Part shown: in pieces, positions 48,272 through 58,239 of the stretch | How positions within the stretch are numbered: the first letter of the stretch is position 1 | Layout of the letters: the number at the start of each line of letters is the position of its first letter | Source: Algoriphagus winogradskyi | GTDB taxonomy: Bacteria; Bacteroidota; Bacteroidia; Cytophagales; Cyclobacteriaceae | Assembly: GCF_900182815.1 (NCBI RefSeq) | Contig: NZ_FXUA01000007.1 | Span: forward strand, 186,001-250,000 | Length of the DNA: 64,000 bases | Reading direction: 5' to 3' | Translations under genes and position numbers: made by a program | The notes under the pieces: generated by a model | What the model was told of the DNA's origin: nothing | Seen by the model: only the letters and a program-made list of their open reading frames with translations | The model's database searches: none

Positions 48272-51200
48272 ATGAAGGAAAATAAAAAAACGTACTGGAA
48301 AGGGCTTGAGCAGCTCAACAACGATCCAGAGTTTGTAAAGAACGCTGACAGGGAATTCCCTGAGCTTCCTTCTACACTCAACGAGGAGGGTAGTGCTTCA
48401 AGAAGAGATTTTCTGAAAGTAATGGGATTCAGCTTAGCGGCAGCTTCATTGGCGGCATGCGAGGCTCCTGTTAGAAAGATGATCCCTTATGTGAATAAAC
48501 CGGTTGATATCAACCCATCTATTCCTAACTATTATGCTTCTACTTATGCTACAGGTGGCGATTATGCTTCCATTGTAGTGAAGACAAGAGAAGGTCGCCC
48601 GATCAAAATTGACGGAAACGAATTGTCTCCTATTAATAAAGGTAAAGTAAATGCGATCGTAGAAGGATCCATCCTTTCTCTTTATGACAAAGAAAGACTA
48701 GCGGGTCCATACAGCGGGGGACAGCTTTCAGATTGGAAAACAGTTGATGCGCAAGCTAAATCTGCTCTAGCTTCCGCCGGTTCAGTGAAAATTGTTTCCA
48801 ATACAATTATTTCACCTTCCACTATGCAGGCCATACAGCAACTGGCAAATGCAAACGGAAACGTGGAAGTGATCATGTACGATCCACTTTCAAATTATGG
48901 TATTACAATAGCTGCGGAGACTTACTATGGTGCTGCAGTTCTTCCTTCATACTCATTTGACAAAGCAAAAACAATCGTATCCTTCGGAGCTGACTTCTTA
49001 GGATCTTGGATTTCTCCAATTGAATTTGCCCGTCAATATGCTCAGACAAGAAAAATCAGCAAAGAGAAGCCTGAAATGTCAAGACATTATCAGTTTGAAT
49101 CTACGTTGTCACTTGCTGGAGCAAATGCTGATTACAGAACGCCAATCAGAGCTTCTCAAAGCGGATTGGCTGTATTAGCGCTATACAATGCGATTGCTAA
49201 AAAAGCAGGTGCTGCTACAGTTTCTGCTCCTGCAGTAGAGATCGCGCATTTGGATAAAGCTGCTGCTGATCTATGGGCTAGCAAAGGAGCTTCCCTTGTT
49301 ATTTCTGGATCAAACGATCCTAACGTACAGGTTGTGATCAATGCGATCAATGAATTGCTTGGTAGTAACGGAACTACGGTTGATTTCGCTAATCCTGCTT
49401 ACTACAGAAAAGGAGATGACGCTAAAATGAATCAGTTTGTTACTGATTTGAATGCTGGAAAAGTTGGTGGGGTTATTTTCTACAACTGTAATCCAGTATA
49501 TGATTTTGCAAGAGGAGCTGAGATCGCTGCTGGTATCGCAAAAGCAAAAGTAAGTATCTCTACTAATGGTACTTTAAACGAGACTTCGTCTTTAGTACAA
49601 ATTGTAGCACCAGATCATCACTTCCTAGAGTCTTGGAATGACTTTGAGCCTAAGAAAGGTCACTTCTCTTTAGCTCAGCCTACCATTTCTCCACTTTTTG
49701 ATACAAGACAAGCACAAGAATCTTTCTTGGTTTGGGCAGGTGATACTACTTCTTACTATGATTTCTTACAGAATAACTGGCAGGGTGAGGTATTCACTCA
49801 GGTAGAGACTGGCGGTACATTCCAAGAATTCTGGGATCAGACCCTATACAATGGTGTATTAGCTATTAATTCTACTTCTGCACCTTTAGCTCCAGTAGGA
49901 GATGTAAGTGCTGCTGCTTCAGCTGTAGCTAAAGCTTATTCTGCTGATAATTCTACACCGGAATTGGTCATATATACTAAAGTAGGTATCGGTAACGGTG
50001 CTTATGCGAATGTTCCTTGGCTTCAAGAATTGTCTGATCCTATCTCTAAGGCAACTTGGGATAACTATTTGACTGTGTCTCAGAAGTGGGCAAATGACAA
50101 TGGTGTCACTCAATCTGAAGAACATACCAGCAAAGCTTCTATTACCGTAAATGGTAAATCGCTGATCGTGCCGATCTTGATTCAGCCAGGTCAGGCAGAA
50201 GGTACTTTCGGTTTGGCAGTAGGATATGGTAGAACAAAAGCTGGTCGAGTTGCAAACGGAGTGGGTGTTAATGCTTACGAATTACTGGATGCTTCCAAGG
50301 GCTTTGTCAATTTCGATATTACTTCAGGCGTAGAAGTTTCTGCAACTGGTGATTCTTATAAAATTGCACGTACACAAACTCACCAGACGTTCATGGGACG
50401 TGAAAACGTAATCCAGGAGTCTGTATTGAGCGAATACCAAAAAGATGCTTCTGCAGGTAGATCCCATCCACATATTTACAAGGATGGTGAATTTGTAAAA
50501 CCTTCCAAGATTTCACTTTGGTCAGGTCACCAGTATTCTCAGCATCACTGGGGATTGGCTATCGATATGAACTCTTGTATCGGTTGCTCTGCATGTTCTG
50601 TGGCTTGTCAGGTTGAAAACAACGTGGCAGTAGTAGGTAAGCAGGAAGTATTGAACAGAAGAGAAATGGCATGGATCAGAATCGATCGCTACTATTCTTC
50701 TGATGCTCCAGCAGATGATTTGAGTGCTATGGAAGTCGCGGCCAGCAACCCTGAGGTTACTTTCCAGCCTATGATGTGCCAGCAGTGTAACAATGCTCCA
50801 TGTGAGACTGTTTGTCCTGTTGCTGCAACTACCCACTCTTCTGAGGGACTTAACCAAATGACTTACAACAGATGTATTGGTACAAGATATTGTGCAAACA
50901 ACTGTCCGTATAAAGTACGTCGATTCAACTGGTTCAAATACCACGATAACAAAGACTTCGCAGGAGTCAATGTTGCTCAAAATGATGATTTGGGTAAGAT
51001 GGTCTTGAATCCAGATGTAACAGTTCGTGCTCGTGGTGTGATGGAAAAATGCTCCATGTGTGTGCAGAGGATCCAAGCTGGTAAGCTAGAGGCTAAGCGT
51101 GAGAAACGCAAAGTGAAAGATGGAGACATCAATGTAGCTTGTGCTGTAGCTTGTCCAACTGATGCGTTGGTATTCGGAGACATGAATGATTCGAATTCTA

Positions 51201-51355
51201 AAGTTTCTCAGCTTCTTAAGATTAAGGAGAACACTACTTCAGCATTGAAGGAAGTGAATGAGGAGAGAGCATACCATGTATTGGAAGAGATCAACGTGAG
51301 TCCAAACGTTTGGTACTTTACCAAAATCAGAAATAAAGACTTAAACGAAGCGTAA
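48272..51355 (+). CDS. actB: Alternative complex III subunit B, molybdopterin-fold plus Fe-S
   Basis: 1027 residues. A twin-arginine-like signal (SRRDFLKVMGFSLAAASLAAC) near residues 42-62 targets it to the periplasm. Residues 70-740 form the molybdopterin-oxidoreductase-like fold, which in ActB is not expected to bind a molybdenum cofactor. The C-terminal part has Fe-S ligands: CIGCSACSVACQVEN, CQQCNNAPCETVCPVAATTH, CIGTRYCANNCPYKVRRF, CSMCVQRIQ and CAVACPTDALVFGD. These four clusters form a wire to the hemes. The start is 40 bases after actA. The length is normal for ActB. Confidence 0.93.
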   Translation: MKENKKTYWKGLEQLNNDPEFVKNADREFPELPSTLNEEGSASRRDFLKVMGFSLAAASLAACEAPVRKMIPYVNKPVDINPSIPNYYASTYATGGDYASIVVKTREGRPIKIDGNELSPINKGKVNAIVEGSILSLYDKERLAGPYSGGQLSDWKTVDAQAKSALASAGSVKIVSNTIISPSTMQAIQQLANANGNVEVIMYDPLSNYGITIAAETYYGAAVLPSYSFDKAKTIVSFGADFLGSWISPIEFARQYAQTRKISKEKPEMSRHYQFESTLSLAGANADYRTPIRASQSGLAVLALYNAIAKKAGAATVSAPAVEIAHLDKAAADLWASKGASLVISGSNDPNVQVVINAINELLGSNGTTVDFANPAYYRKGDDAKMNQFVTDLNAGKVGGVIFYNCNPVYDFARGAEIAAGIAKAKVSISTNGTLNETSSLVQIVAPDHHFLESWNDFEPKKGHFSLAQPTISPLFDTRQAQESFLVWAGDTTSYYDFLQNNWQGEVFTQVETGGTFQEFWDQTLYNGVLAINSTSAPLAPVGDVSAAASAVAKAYSADNSTPELVIYTKVGIGNGAYANVPWLQELSDPISKATWDNYLTVSQKWANDNGVTQSEEHTSKASITVNGKSLIVPILIQPGQAEGTFGLAVGYGRTKAGRVANGVGVNAYELLDASKGFVNFDITSGVEVSATGDSYKIARTQTHQTFMGRENVIQESVLSEYQKDASAGRSHPHIYKDGEFVKPSKISLWSGHQYSQHHWGLAIDMNSCIGCSACSVACQVENNVAVVGKQEVLNRREMAWIRIDRYYSSDAPADDLSAMEVAASNPEVTFQPMMCQQCNNAPCETVCPVAATTHSSEGLNQMTYNRCIGTRYCANNCPYKVRRFNWFKYHDNKDFAGVNVAQNDDLGKMVLNPDVTVRARGVMEKCSMCVQRIQAGKLEAKREKRKVKDGDINVACAVACPTDALVFGDMNDSNSKVSQLLKIKENTTSALKEVNEERAYHVLEEINVSPNVWYFTKIRNKDLNEA

Positions 51356-51372
51356 TCAAAATTTTATAAACT

Positions 51373-52737
51373 ATGCAGGTTACTTCATCCGTACGCGAGC
51401 CGTTAGTTACCGGGGGTAAAAGCTATCATGATGTGACGCATGACGTGTCACGCCATGTAGAAGCAAAACCAAATATCAGATGGTTTCTAGCTTTCCTTAC
51501 GTCTGCCGGTGTTTTGGCTTTAGGATCAATCGCAGTCGTTGCCACCGTTTGGGAAGGCATCGGTATGTGGGGGCTTAACAAAACTGTAGGCTGGGCTTGG
51601 GATATCACCAACTTCGTTTGGTGGGTTGGTATTGGTCACGCTGGTACTCTTATTTCAGCAGTACTTTTACTTTTCAGACAGAAGTGGAGAACTTCAATTA
51701 ACAGAGCTGCAGAAGCGATGACTATTTTCGCGGTTATCTGTGCGGCAATGTTCCCGGTTCTTCACATGGGTCGTCCATGGTTAGGAGCTTATTGGGCACT
51801 TCCACTTCCAAACGTATTTGGATCACTTTGGGTAAACTTTAACTCCCCACTACTTTGGGATGTGTTTGCAATCTCGACTTACTTCTCTGTATCACTTGTA
51901 TTCTGGTACATTGGTTTGATTCCTGATTTCGCGACAATTAGAGATAGAGCTACTGGTTTAAGAAAGATTATTTACGGAGCACTTTCATTTGGTTGGGATG
52001 GCGCAGCAAAATCCTGGAGCAGATACGAATCAGTTTCCTTGATCCTTGCAGGTTTGGCTACTCCACTGGTACTTTCTGTACACACGATTGTATCCTTTGA
52101 CTTTGCAACTTCAGTAATACCAGGATGGCACACGACTATCTTCCCTCCATACTTTGTGGCGGGTGCGATTTTCTCAGGCTTCGCGATGGTATTGACGCTG
52201 ATGATTGTAACTCGTAAGGTCTACAAACTGGAAGATTACATTACAATGGGTCACATCGAATTGATGAACATTGTAATTATCATCACAGGATCTATCGTAG
52301 GTATTGCATACATCACCGAGTTTTTCATTGCTTGGTATTCAGGTGTAGAAGCAGAGCAATATGCATTCATTAACCGTGCTACAGGACCTTACTGGTGGGC
52401 ATATTGGTCAATGATGACATGTAACGTTATTTCTCCACAGCTTTTCTGGTTTAAGAAAATCCGTACATCCATCGTAGCTACCTTCGCTTTGTCTATCGTA
52501 GTGAACATCGGTATGTGGTTTGAAAGATTTGTAATCATCGTAACCTCCCTACACAGAGATTATCTTCCATCTTCATGGGCGATGTTCTATCCAACTTGGG
52601 CAGATGTAGGAGTTTACCTATTCACATTTGGTTTGTTCTTCACTTTGTTCTTCTTGTTTGCCAAATTCTTCCCGGTGATCAACATGGCAGAAGTGAAATC
52701 TGTATTGAAGTCTTCATCTGATAAAGTGCATAAATAA
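51373..52737 (+). CDS. actC: Alternative complex III subunit C, NrfD/PsrC-like integral membrane protein
   Basis: 454 residues. About ten TM segments with the NrfD pattern: [53 protein letters not shown] near the start, then [21 protein letters not shown] and [32 protein letters not shown]. It binds menaquinol and couples its oxidation to charge movement in the membrane. The next gene follows after two bases. Together with ActF, a second copy of this fold, it makes the core of the complex. Confidence 0.93.
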   Translation: MQVTSSVREPLVTGGKSYHDVTHDVSRHVEAKPNIRWFLAFLTSAGVLALGSIAVVATVWEGIGMWGLNKTVGWAWDITNFVWWVGIGHAGTLISAVLLLFRQKWRTSINRAAEAMTIFAVICAAMFPVLHMGRPWLGAYWALPLPNVFGSLWVNFNSPLLWDVFAISTYFSVSLVFWYIGLIPDFATIRDRATGLRKIIYGALSFGWDGAAKSWSRYESVSLILAGLATPLVLSVHTIVSFDFATSVIPGWHTTIFPPYFVAGAIFSGFAMVLTLMIVTRKVYKLEDYITMGHIELMNIVIIITGSIVGIAYITEFFIAWYSGVEAEQYAFINRATGPYWWAYWSMMTCNVISPQLFWFKKIRTSIVATFALSIVVNIGMWFERFVIIVTSLHRDYLPSSWAMFYPTWADVGVYLFTFGLFFTLFFLFAKFFPVINMAEVKSVLKSSSDKVHK

Positions 52738-52739
52738 TC

Positions 52740-53270
52740 ATGGAAAGAGATACACATTTTGTTACTGGAGTTTACGAAGACGAGGATGTATTGCTTCAGG
52801 CAATCACCCAAGTAAGGTCTTCAGGTATTAAAATCCATGAGGTCTATTCACCATATCCTGTTCACGGGATAGATGATTACCTAGGATATAAAAGAAGTAA
52901 GTTGCCAATTGCAGCTTTCTTATTCGGATTGCTTGGAACTACTTTGGCTTTGACCATGCAGTTTTACATGATGAAGTTTGACTGGCCAATGATCATTGGT
53001 GGTAAGGATTATGGCGCTTTTCCTGACTTTATTCCTGTTACATTCGAATTGACTGTCTTGTTGGCATCATTCGGAATGGTAGGCGTATTTATGGTAAGTA
53101 CTAACCTGAAGCCTTGGGCACAACCTAGAATCTTTGATTTAAGAATCACTGACGATAAGCATGTGATGGCAATTGACATAGCAAATAACTCAGCTATGGA
53201 ATTGGCAAAGATTGAAGAGATATTGAAATCTTCTGGAGCATCAGAGGTTAATAAAAAAAGTTTTGAATAG
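52740..53270 (+). CDS. actD: Alternative complex III subunit D (DUF3341)
   Basis: 176 residues. An N-terminal cytoplasmic alpha/beta domain (HFVTGVYEDEDVLLQAITQVRSSGIKIHEVYSPYPVHGID) is followed by two TM helices at about 55-78 (AAFLFGLLGTTLALTMQFYMM) and 97-120 (FELTVLLASFGMVGVFMV), then a C-terminal soluble part. This is the DUF3341 pattern of ActD, a structural subunit of the complex. It starts two bases after actC and overlaps or abuts the actE leader. Confidence 0.92.
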   Translation: MERDTHFVTGVYEDEDVLLQAITQVRSSGIKIHEVYSPYPVHGIDDYLGYKRSKLPIAAFLFGLLGTTLALTMQFYMMKFDWPMIIGGKDYGAFPDFIPVTFELTVLLASFGMVGVFMVSTNLKPWAQPRIFDLRITDDKHVMAIDIANNSAMELAKIEEILKSSGASEVNKKSFE

Positions 53271-53283
53271 TAAATCTGGAAAA

Positions 53284-53988
53284 ATGAAGATTGCTAAGAC
53301 ACTAAGTATTTTAGGGATTGCAGCAGCAGGGATTGCCCTTGCGGGCTGTAGAGCCGGAGGCGAAAATCAAGGCTTGGAATATGCCCCTCAGATGTATCAC
53401 TCGGTAGCCTACGAACCATTGACTCAAATCATGGATTCAGAGACTAAGGGAGATTTGATCTCTACCCGAGAAGATGGAAAGGGAGAATATTTTAACAGTA
53501 ATATCAACAACCCTCACAATATGAATATGCGAGAGCCTGTTGCCAATACTGTTCCTAGAAATAAACAAGGCTATTTGCCGTATCGCTACAAGGCTTTTGA
53601 AATAGAGGAAGCCGGTGCTACGATGAAAAACCCTATAGAGCTATCTGATGAAGTGCTTACAGATGGTAAAAGATTATACCAACTTTACTGTACTCCCTGT
53701 CATGGAACAGGTGGCATGGGTGATGGCAAAGTCGGAGAAATCATTGGTGGTGTTGCTAACTTGACAGGTGGCGCCTATGTTGGACTTTCCGAAGGTCATA
53801 TTTTTCACGTGATCACTAAAGGTAAAGGCAGAATGGGAGCTCATGGATCTCAGATTACACCAGAAAACAGATGGAAAATTGTTCACTACGTGAAACAAGA
53901 AATCCAAGGTGGTCAGAATGCTGATAATGCAGTAGCAGTAGTAGCGGAAGACCAAGATGTTACACAACTAGAAACTCCAGCTAATTAA
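53284..53988 (+). CDS. actE: Alternative complex III subunit E, mono-heme cytochrome c lipoprotein
   Basis: 234 residues from the ATG at 53284; a TTG start at 53263 inside the end of actD is possible but less likely. A lipoprotein signal ends at AAAGIALAGC (Cys near residue 22). One heme motif, CTPCH, near residue 140, is followed by GTGGMGDGKVG and a Met ligand region near GRMGAHGSQI. ActE takes electrons from ActA and passes them to the oxidase or to a soluble carrier. Two bases separate it from actF. Confidence 0.9.
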   Translation: MKIAKTLSILGIAAAGIALAGCRAGGENQGLEYAPQMYHSVAYEPLTQIMDSETKGDLISTREDGKGEYFNSNINNPHNMNMREPVANTVPRNKQGYLPYRYKAFEIEEAGATMKNPIELSDEVLTDGKRLYQLYCTPCHGTGGMGDGKVGEIIGGVANLTGGAYVGLSEGHIFHVITKGKGRMGAHGSQITPENRWKIVHYVKQEIQGGQNADNAVAVVAEDQDVTQLETPAN

Positions 53989-53990
53989 TT

Positions 53991-55283
53991 ATGGCTCATC
54001 ACGTACAACACTTTAATCTGGATCAGAAGTTTGATTTCACCGATGCTATTAAGAAAATCGTTTTTACGGTTTTGGGTATTGGTGCTGCATTGCTAGTCAT
54101 TGGTATTTTAATGGCGGTGTTTGGTGGTGGTCACCACGAAGCAGCTGAAGCAGAAGGACATGCTTTTCATTGGTATGAGCGACTTTACGCTAACTTGTGG
54201 ATAAACAATGTCTACTTCACAGGTATTGCTATTATCGGTGTATTCTTTTTCGCTATACAATATGCTGCTCAGGCAGGGTGGTCTACGGCTATCATTAGAG
54301 TTATGCTTTCTCTTGGTAACTGGTTGCCAATAGCAGGGATCTTGATGATCGTTACCTTCTTTATTGCAAATCACGATTTGTTCCATTGGACTCACGCTTA
54401 TCTATTTGATAAGTCGTCTCCGGAATACGATAGCATAATCGACGGAAAAGGTTCATTCTTCTATTGGCCTATGGCAAAAGGAACATTCCCAATATTCTAC
54501 ATTTTTAGAATGGTATTGTTCTTTGGATTCTGGGTATTCTTTTTCAAGAAATTCCAACAATTCACTTACAACGAAGACATTATCGGTGGCACTTATTCCT
54601 GGTACAAAATCAGAAGCTGGTCAGCCTTTTTCTTGATCTTCTTTGCTGTATCTTCTTCGATAGCTGCATGGGATTGGGTGATGTCCATTGACACGCACTG
54701 GTTCTCTACACTATTTGGCTGGTATGTATTCTCATCTTGGTTTGTTGCAGGTTTGTCTGCGATTACTTTGATCACGATCTTCTTGAAGAGCCAAGGCTTG
54801 TTGGAGATGGTCAATGAGAATCACGTTCATGATTTGGGTAAATTCATCTTTGGGTTCACCATTTTCTGGACTTACTTATGGTTTTCTCAGTTCCTGTTGA
54901 TCTATTATGCCAACATTCCTGAAGAGACTGTGTACTTCATTGAAAGATTGTCGAGCGATATTTATGGTCCTTTCATATTTGTGAACTTGGGGCTAAACTT
55001 TGTCCTACCTTTCTTGTTATTAATGACAAGAGATTCTAAAAGACATGGAGTATTCTTGAAACTGGTTTGTGCTCTAATCATCGCTGGTCACTGGGTGGAT
55101 TTCTTCCTAATGGTTCAGCCTGGTACTTTAGGACACAATGGAGGAGTTGGGTTTATGGAAGTAGGTATGTTCTTGGTATATGGAGCTGCATTCACATTCG
55201 TAGTTCTTTCTGGATTGGCAAAAGGGAACCTAGTTCCTAAAAACCATCCAATGCTTGAAGAAAGCTATAATCATCACATTTAA
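53991..55283 (+). CDS. actF: Alternative complex III subunit F, second NrfD-like membrane subunit
   Basis: 430 residues with about ten TM helices. It shares the overall plan of ActC but is shorter and lacks the quinol-site residues. Typical segments are HAYLFDKSSPEYDSIIDGKGSFFYWP and WDWVMSIDTHWFSTLFGWYVFSSWFVAGLSAITLI. His-rich ends (HHVQHF, HHEAAEAEGHAFHWYE) are seen. It is a structural and possibly proton-handling part of the complex, and the last act gene before the oxidase subunits. Confidence 0.92.
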   Translation: MAHHVQHFNLDQKFDFTDAIKKIVFTVLGIGAALLVIGILMAVFGGGHHEAAEAEGHAFHWYERLYANLWINNVYFTGIAIIGVFFFAIQYAAQAGWSTAIIRVMLSLGNWLPIAGILMIVTFFIANHDLFHWTHAYLFDKSSPEYDSIIDGKGSFFYWPMAKGTFPIFYIFRMVLFFGFWVFFFKKFQQFTYNEDIIGGTYSWYKIRSWSAFFLIFFAVSSSIAAWDWVMSIDTHWFSTLFGWYVFSSWFVAGLSAITLITIFLKSQGLLEMVNENHVHDLGKFIFGFTIFWTYLWFSQFLLIYYANIPEETVYFIERLSSDIYGPFIFVNLGLNFVLPFLLLMTRDSKRHGVFLKLVCALIIAGHWVDFFLMVQPGTLGHNGGVGFMEVGMFLVYGAAFTFVVLSGLAKGNLVPKNHPMLEESYNHHI

Positions 55284-55305
55284 TAACAGCCGAAATAATT
55301 AAGGT

Positions 55306-56337
55306 ATGTACGGATTTCTGATTGGAGTAGGGGTTCTTTTGATATTTTCCATAATATGGATGGTCTATCGAATCCAAACATTAGTCTCAGTTGTAAAAGG
55401 ATCGGATAAAAAGATCGCATCAGGGAGTAATAAGGTTAATGCTATATTATTTATCGTTTTCCTGGTAGCAGGAGGAGCTTTAATGTTCTGGTATTCTATC
55501 AAAGAATTTGATAATTATCAGTTGCCAATTGCATCAGAGCATGGCGTGATTACAGATTCTTTGTTTTGGTGGTCAATGGGTGTGACTGGTATAGTTTTCT
55601 TGATCACTCATATCTTGCTTTTCATTTTCCCATACAAATATCAATACAGCGAGAAGCGTAAGGCATCCTTTTATCCTGACAACAACAAGCTCGAGGTAAT
55701 CTGGACAATCGTTCCAGCAATCGTTCTTGCAGGTTTGGTGATTTCAGGTTGGGTAGCTTGGTCGGATATTACTGCTCCTGCTCCTGAAAATGCCCATACT
55801 ATAGAGATTATGGGGTATCAGTTTGCTTGGGAAGTGAGATATCCTGGTAAAGACAATGTATTAGGAGACTATGATTATCGATTGATCACAGCTACTAATT
55901 CACATGGGATAGATTTCTCAGATAAAAACTCTGTTGATGATTTTCCATCTCCTGTAGTAGTAATTCCTAAAGGGGAGCCTGTGCTCTTTAAAATCAGAGC
56001 AAGGGATGTGCTTCATTCAGTATTCGCCCCTCATATGAGATTGAAAATGGATGCTGTACCTGGCATGCCAACTCGTTTTTGGTTTGTCCCTACCAAGACA
56101 ACTGCTGAAATGAGAGAAGAGACAGGAAATCCGGATTTCAATTATGAGATTGCTTGTACAGAAATTTGTGGAAGAGGTCATTTCTCTATGAGAAAAGTAA
56201 TCGAGGTAGTAGAGCCTGAGGCTTATCAGAAGTGGTATGCGGAGCAGAGATCTTTTATCCAAATGAATCCAGCTTTGGCTTCTGGTGTGTCTGCGGAGGT
56301 AAAGGAAGTAGCAGAAGTTCAATTAACTGAAAAGTAA
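55306..56337 (+). CDS. coxB: Cytochrome c oxidase subunit II
   Basis: 343 residues. N-terminal TM helices at about 2-20, 47-65, 87-110 and 130-150 (more than the usual two), then a cupredoxin domain. The CuA ligands are in DVLHSVFAPHM and EIACTEICGRGHFSMR (two Cys, a Glu backbone and His, Met). The Trp-rich segment GYQFAWEVRYPG contacts the donor. No fused cytochrome c domain is present, unlike many caa3 enzymes, which fits ActE or ActA delivering electrons directly. The start follows actF by 22 bases. Confidence 0.94.
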   Translation: MYGFLIGVGVLLIFSIIWMVYRIQTLVSVVKGSDKKIASGSNKVNAILFIVFLVAGGALMFWYSIKEFDNYQLPIASEHGVITDSLFWWSMGVTGIVFLITHILLFIFPYKYQYSEKRKASFYPDNNKLEVIWTIVPAIVLAGLVISGWVAWSDITAPAPENAHTIEIMGYQFAWEVRYPGKDNVLGDYDYRLITATNSHGIDFSDKNSVDDFPSPVVVIPKGEPVLFKIRARDVLHSVFAPHMRLKMDAVPGMPTRFWFVPTKTTAEMREETGNPDFNYEIACTEICGRGHFSMRKVIEVVEPEAYQKWYAEQRSFIQMNPALASGVSAEVKEVAEVQLTEK

Positions 56338-56355
56338 CAAACAAAATTATAGATT

Positions 56356-58239
56356 ATGTCAACAGCATCTGTCGCAAATCATGACGCAGCCCACGATCAT
56401 CACGATCATGAGCATCATGATAATTTTGTAACGAAATATATCTTCTCTCAAGATCACAAAATGATCGCAAAACAGTACTTGGTTACTGGTATGTTTTGGG
56501 CTCTTATAGGTGGATTACTTTCTATCCTATTTAGATTACAATTGGGTTTTCCAGAAATGGATATGTCTTTCCTTCGTCCAATTCTTGGAGGTTGGATAGA
56601 TGAAGCAGGGAAATTGGATCCTACATTCTACTTGGCATTAGTTACAATGCACGGTACCATAATGGTATTCTTTGTATTGACAGCAGGTTTGAGTGGGACA
56701 TTTTCCAATTTCTTGATTCCATTGCAAATTGGAGCGAGAGATATGGCTTCTGGATTTATGAATATGCTATCGTACTGGTTGTTTTTCCTTTCCGGTGTGA
56801 TCATGTTTATTTCACTTTTCCTTAAAACTGGTCCTGCTGCAGGTGGATGGGTGGTGTATCCACCGCTTTCAGCTTTGGAGCAAGCTATTCCAGGTTCAGG
56901 CTTGGGGATGACTCTTTGGTTGGTCGCTATGACCTTCTTTATTGCTTCCTCTCTTATGGGGGGTATCAATTACATCACCACAGTGATTAACTTGAGAACA
57001 AAAGGAATGTCTTTCTCTAAACTTCCTTTGACTATCTGGGCTTTCTTCTTGACAGCTGTGATCGGCCTTTTGTCCTTTCCAGTATTATTTGCAGCAGCAT
57101 TGTTACTTGTATTTGACAGAAGCTTTGGTACTTCATTTTACCTTTCTGATATCTATATCGGTGGGGAAGCGCTTCCAAACACCGGCGGTAGCCCAGTATT
57201 GTACCAGCATTTATTCTGGTTCTTAGGCCACCCTGAAGTTTACATCGTATTGCTTCCTGCTTTGGGTATTACTTCTGAAGTAATTGCTACCAACTCAAGA
57301 AAGCCAATCTTCGGGTACAAAGCGATGATTATATCTTTGCTAGGTATTACTGTTCTTTCCTTCGTGGTTTGGGCTCACCATATGTTCGTATCAGGTATGA
57401 ATCCATTCCTTGGATCTATCTTTATGTTCTTAACCTTGATCATCGCAGTGCCTTCAGCAGTAAAAGTATTTAACTACTTGACAACGCTTTGGAGAGGTAA
57501 CTTGATCTTCACTCCTGCGATGTTGTTCTCAATAGGTCTAGTTTCCTTCTTTATTTCCGGTGGTTTGACTGGTATTTTCCTGGGGAACTCAGCTATTGAT
57601 ATCCAATTGCACGATACTTATTTTGTAGTAGCTCACTTCCACTTAGTGATGGGTTCTGCGTCCTTTTTCGGAATGATAGCGGGTGTTTACCACTGGTTCC
57701 CTAAAATGTTCGGAAGAATGATGGATGCCAAATTGGGTTACATTCACTTCTGGATCACTTTTGTAGGAGTTTACATGGTATTCTTCCCTATGCACTACAT
57801 AGGTATTGCTGGCTTCCCAAGAAGATATTACAGCTGGACAAACTTTGAGTTTGCCAATATGTACACTGATTTGAACATGTTTGTATCTGTTGCTGCTATT
57901 ATCACCTTTAGTGCTCAGTTCATATTCTTGTTCAATTTCTTCTACTCAATGTATAAAGGTAGAAAAGCCACACTTAACCCTTGGAGATCTAATACGCTTG
58001 AGTGGACTACACCAGTAGAACCAGGGCATGGTAACTGGCCAGGCGAAATTCCTGCAGTTTATAGATGGCCATATGACTACTCTAAGCCAGGTGCTGAAGA
58101 GGATTTCATCCCACAGACAGTACCTCTTTCTGCAACTCCTGAATCCAACCTTCCTCATGAGCAAGAATTGGTGAAAGTTGAGTTGGAAATTATGAAGGAA
58201 GAAGAGGAAGTTTTGGTCTCAAATGAAACAAGTCACTAA
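56356..58239 (+). CDS. coxA: Cytochrome c oxidase subunit I
   Basis: 627 residues, at least 12 TM helices. It binds heme a, heme a3 and CuB and reduces O2 to water. The CuB ligands are in HLFWFLGHPEVYIVLLPALG (His and cross-linked Tyr) and VVWAHHMFVSGM (His-His). The heme ligands are in HDTYFVVAHFHLVMGS. GFPRRYYSWTNF is the D/K-side loop of A-type enzymes. A His-rich N-terminus (NHDAAHDHHDHEHHDN) might hold copper. The YVPPLS-type Tyr of the K channel (VYPPLSALEQAIPGSG) is present. The end overlaps the ctaA start. Confidence 0.96.
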   Translation: MSTASVANHDAAHDHHDHEHHDNFVTKYIFSQDHKMIAKQYLVTGMFWALIGGLLSILFRLQLGFPEMDMSFLRPILGGWIDEAGKLDPTFYLALVTMHGTIMVFFVLTAGLSGTFSNFLIPLQIGARDMASGFMNMLSYWLFFLSGVIMFISLFLKTGPAAGGWVVYPPLSALEQAIPGSGLGMTLWLVAMTFFIASSLMGGINYITTVINLRTKGMSFSKLPLTIWAFFLTAVIGLLSFPVLFAAALLLVFDRSFGTSFYLSDIYIGGEALPNTGGSPVLYQHLFWFLGHPEVYIVLLPALGITSEVIATNSRKPIFGYKAMIISLLGITVLSFVVWAHHMFVSGMNPFLGSIFMFLTLIIAVPSAVKVFNYLTTLWRGNLIFTPAMLFSIGLVSFFISGGLTGIFLGNSAIDIQLHDTYFVVAHFHLVMGSASFFGMIAGVYHWFPKMFGRMMDAKLGYIHFWITFVGVYMVFFPMHYIGIAGFPRRYYSWTNFEFANMYTDLNMFVSVAAIITFSAQFIFLFNFFYSMYKGRKATLNPWRSNTLEWTTPVEPGHGNWPGEIPAVYRWPYDYSKPGAEEDFIPQTVPLSATPESNLPHEQELVKVELEIMKEEEEVLVSNETSH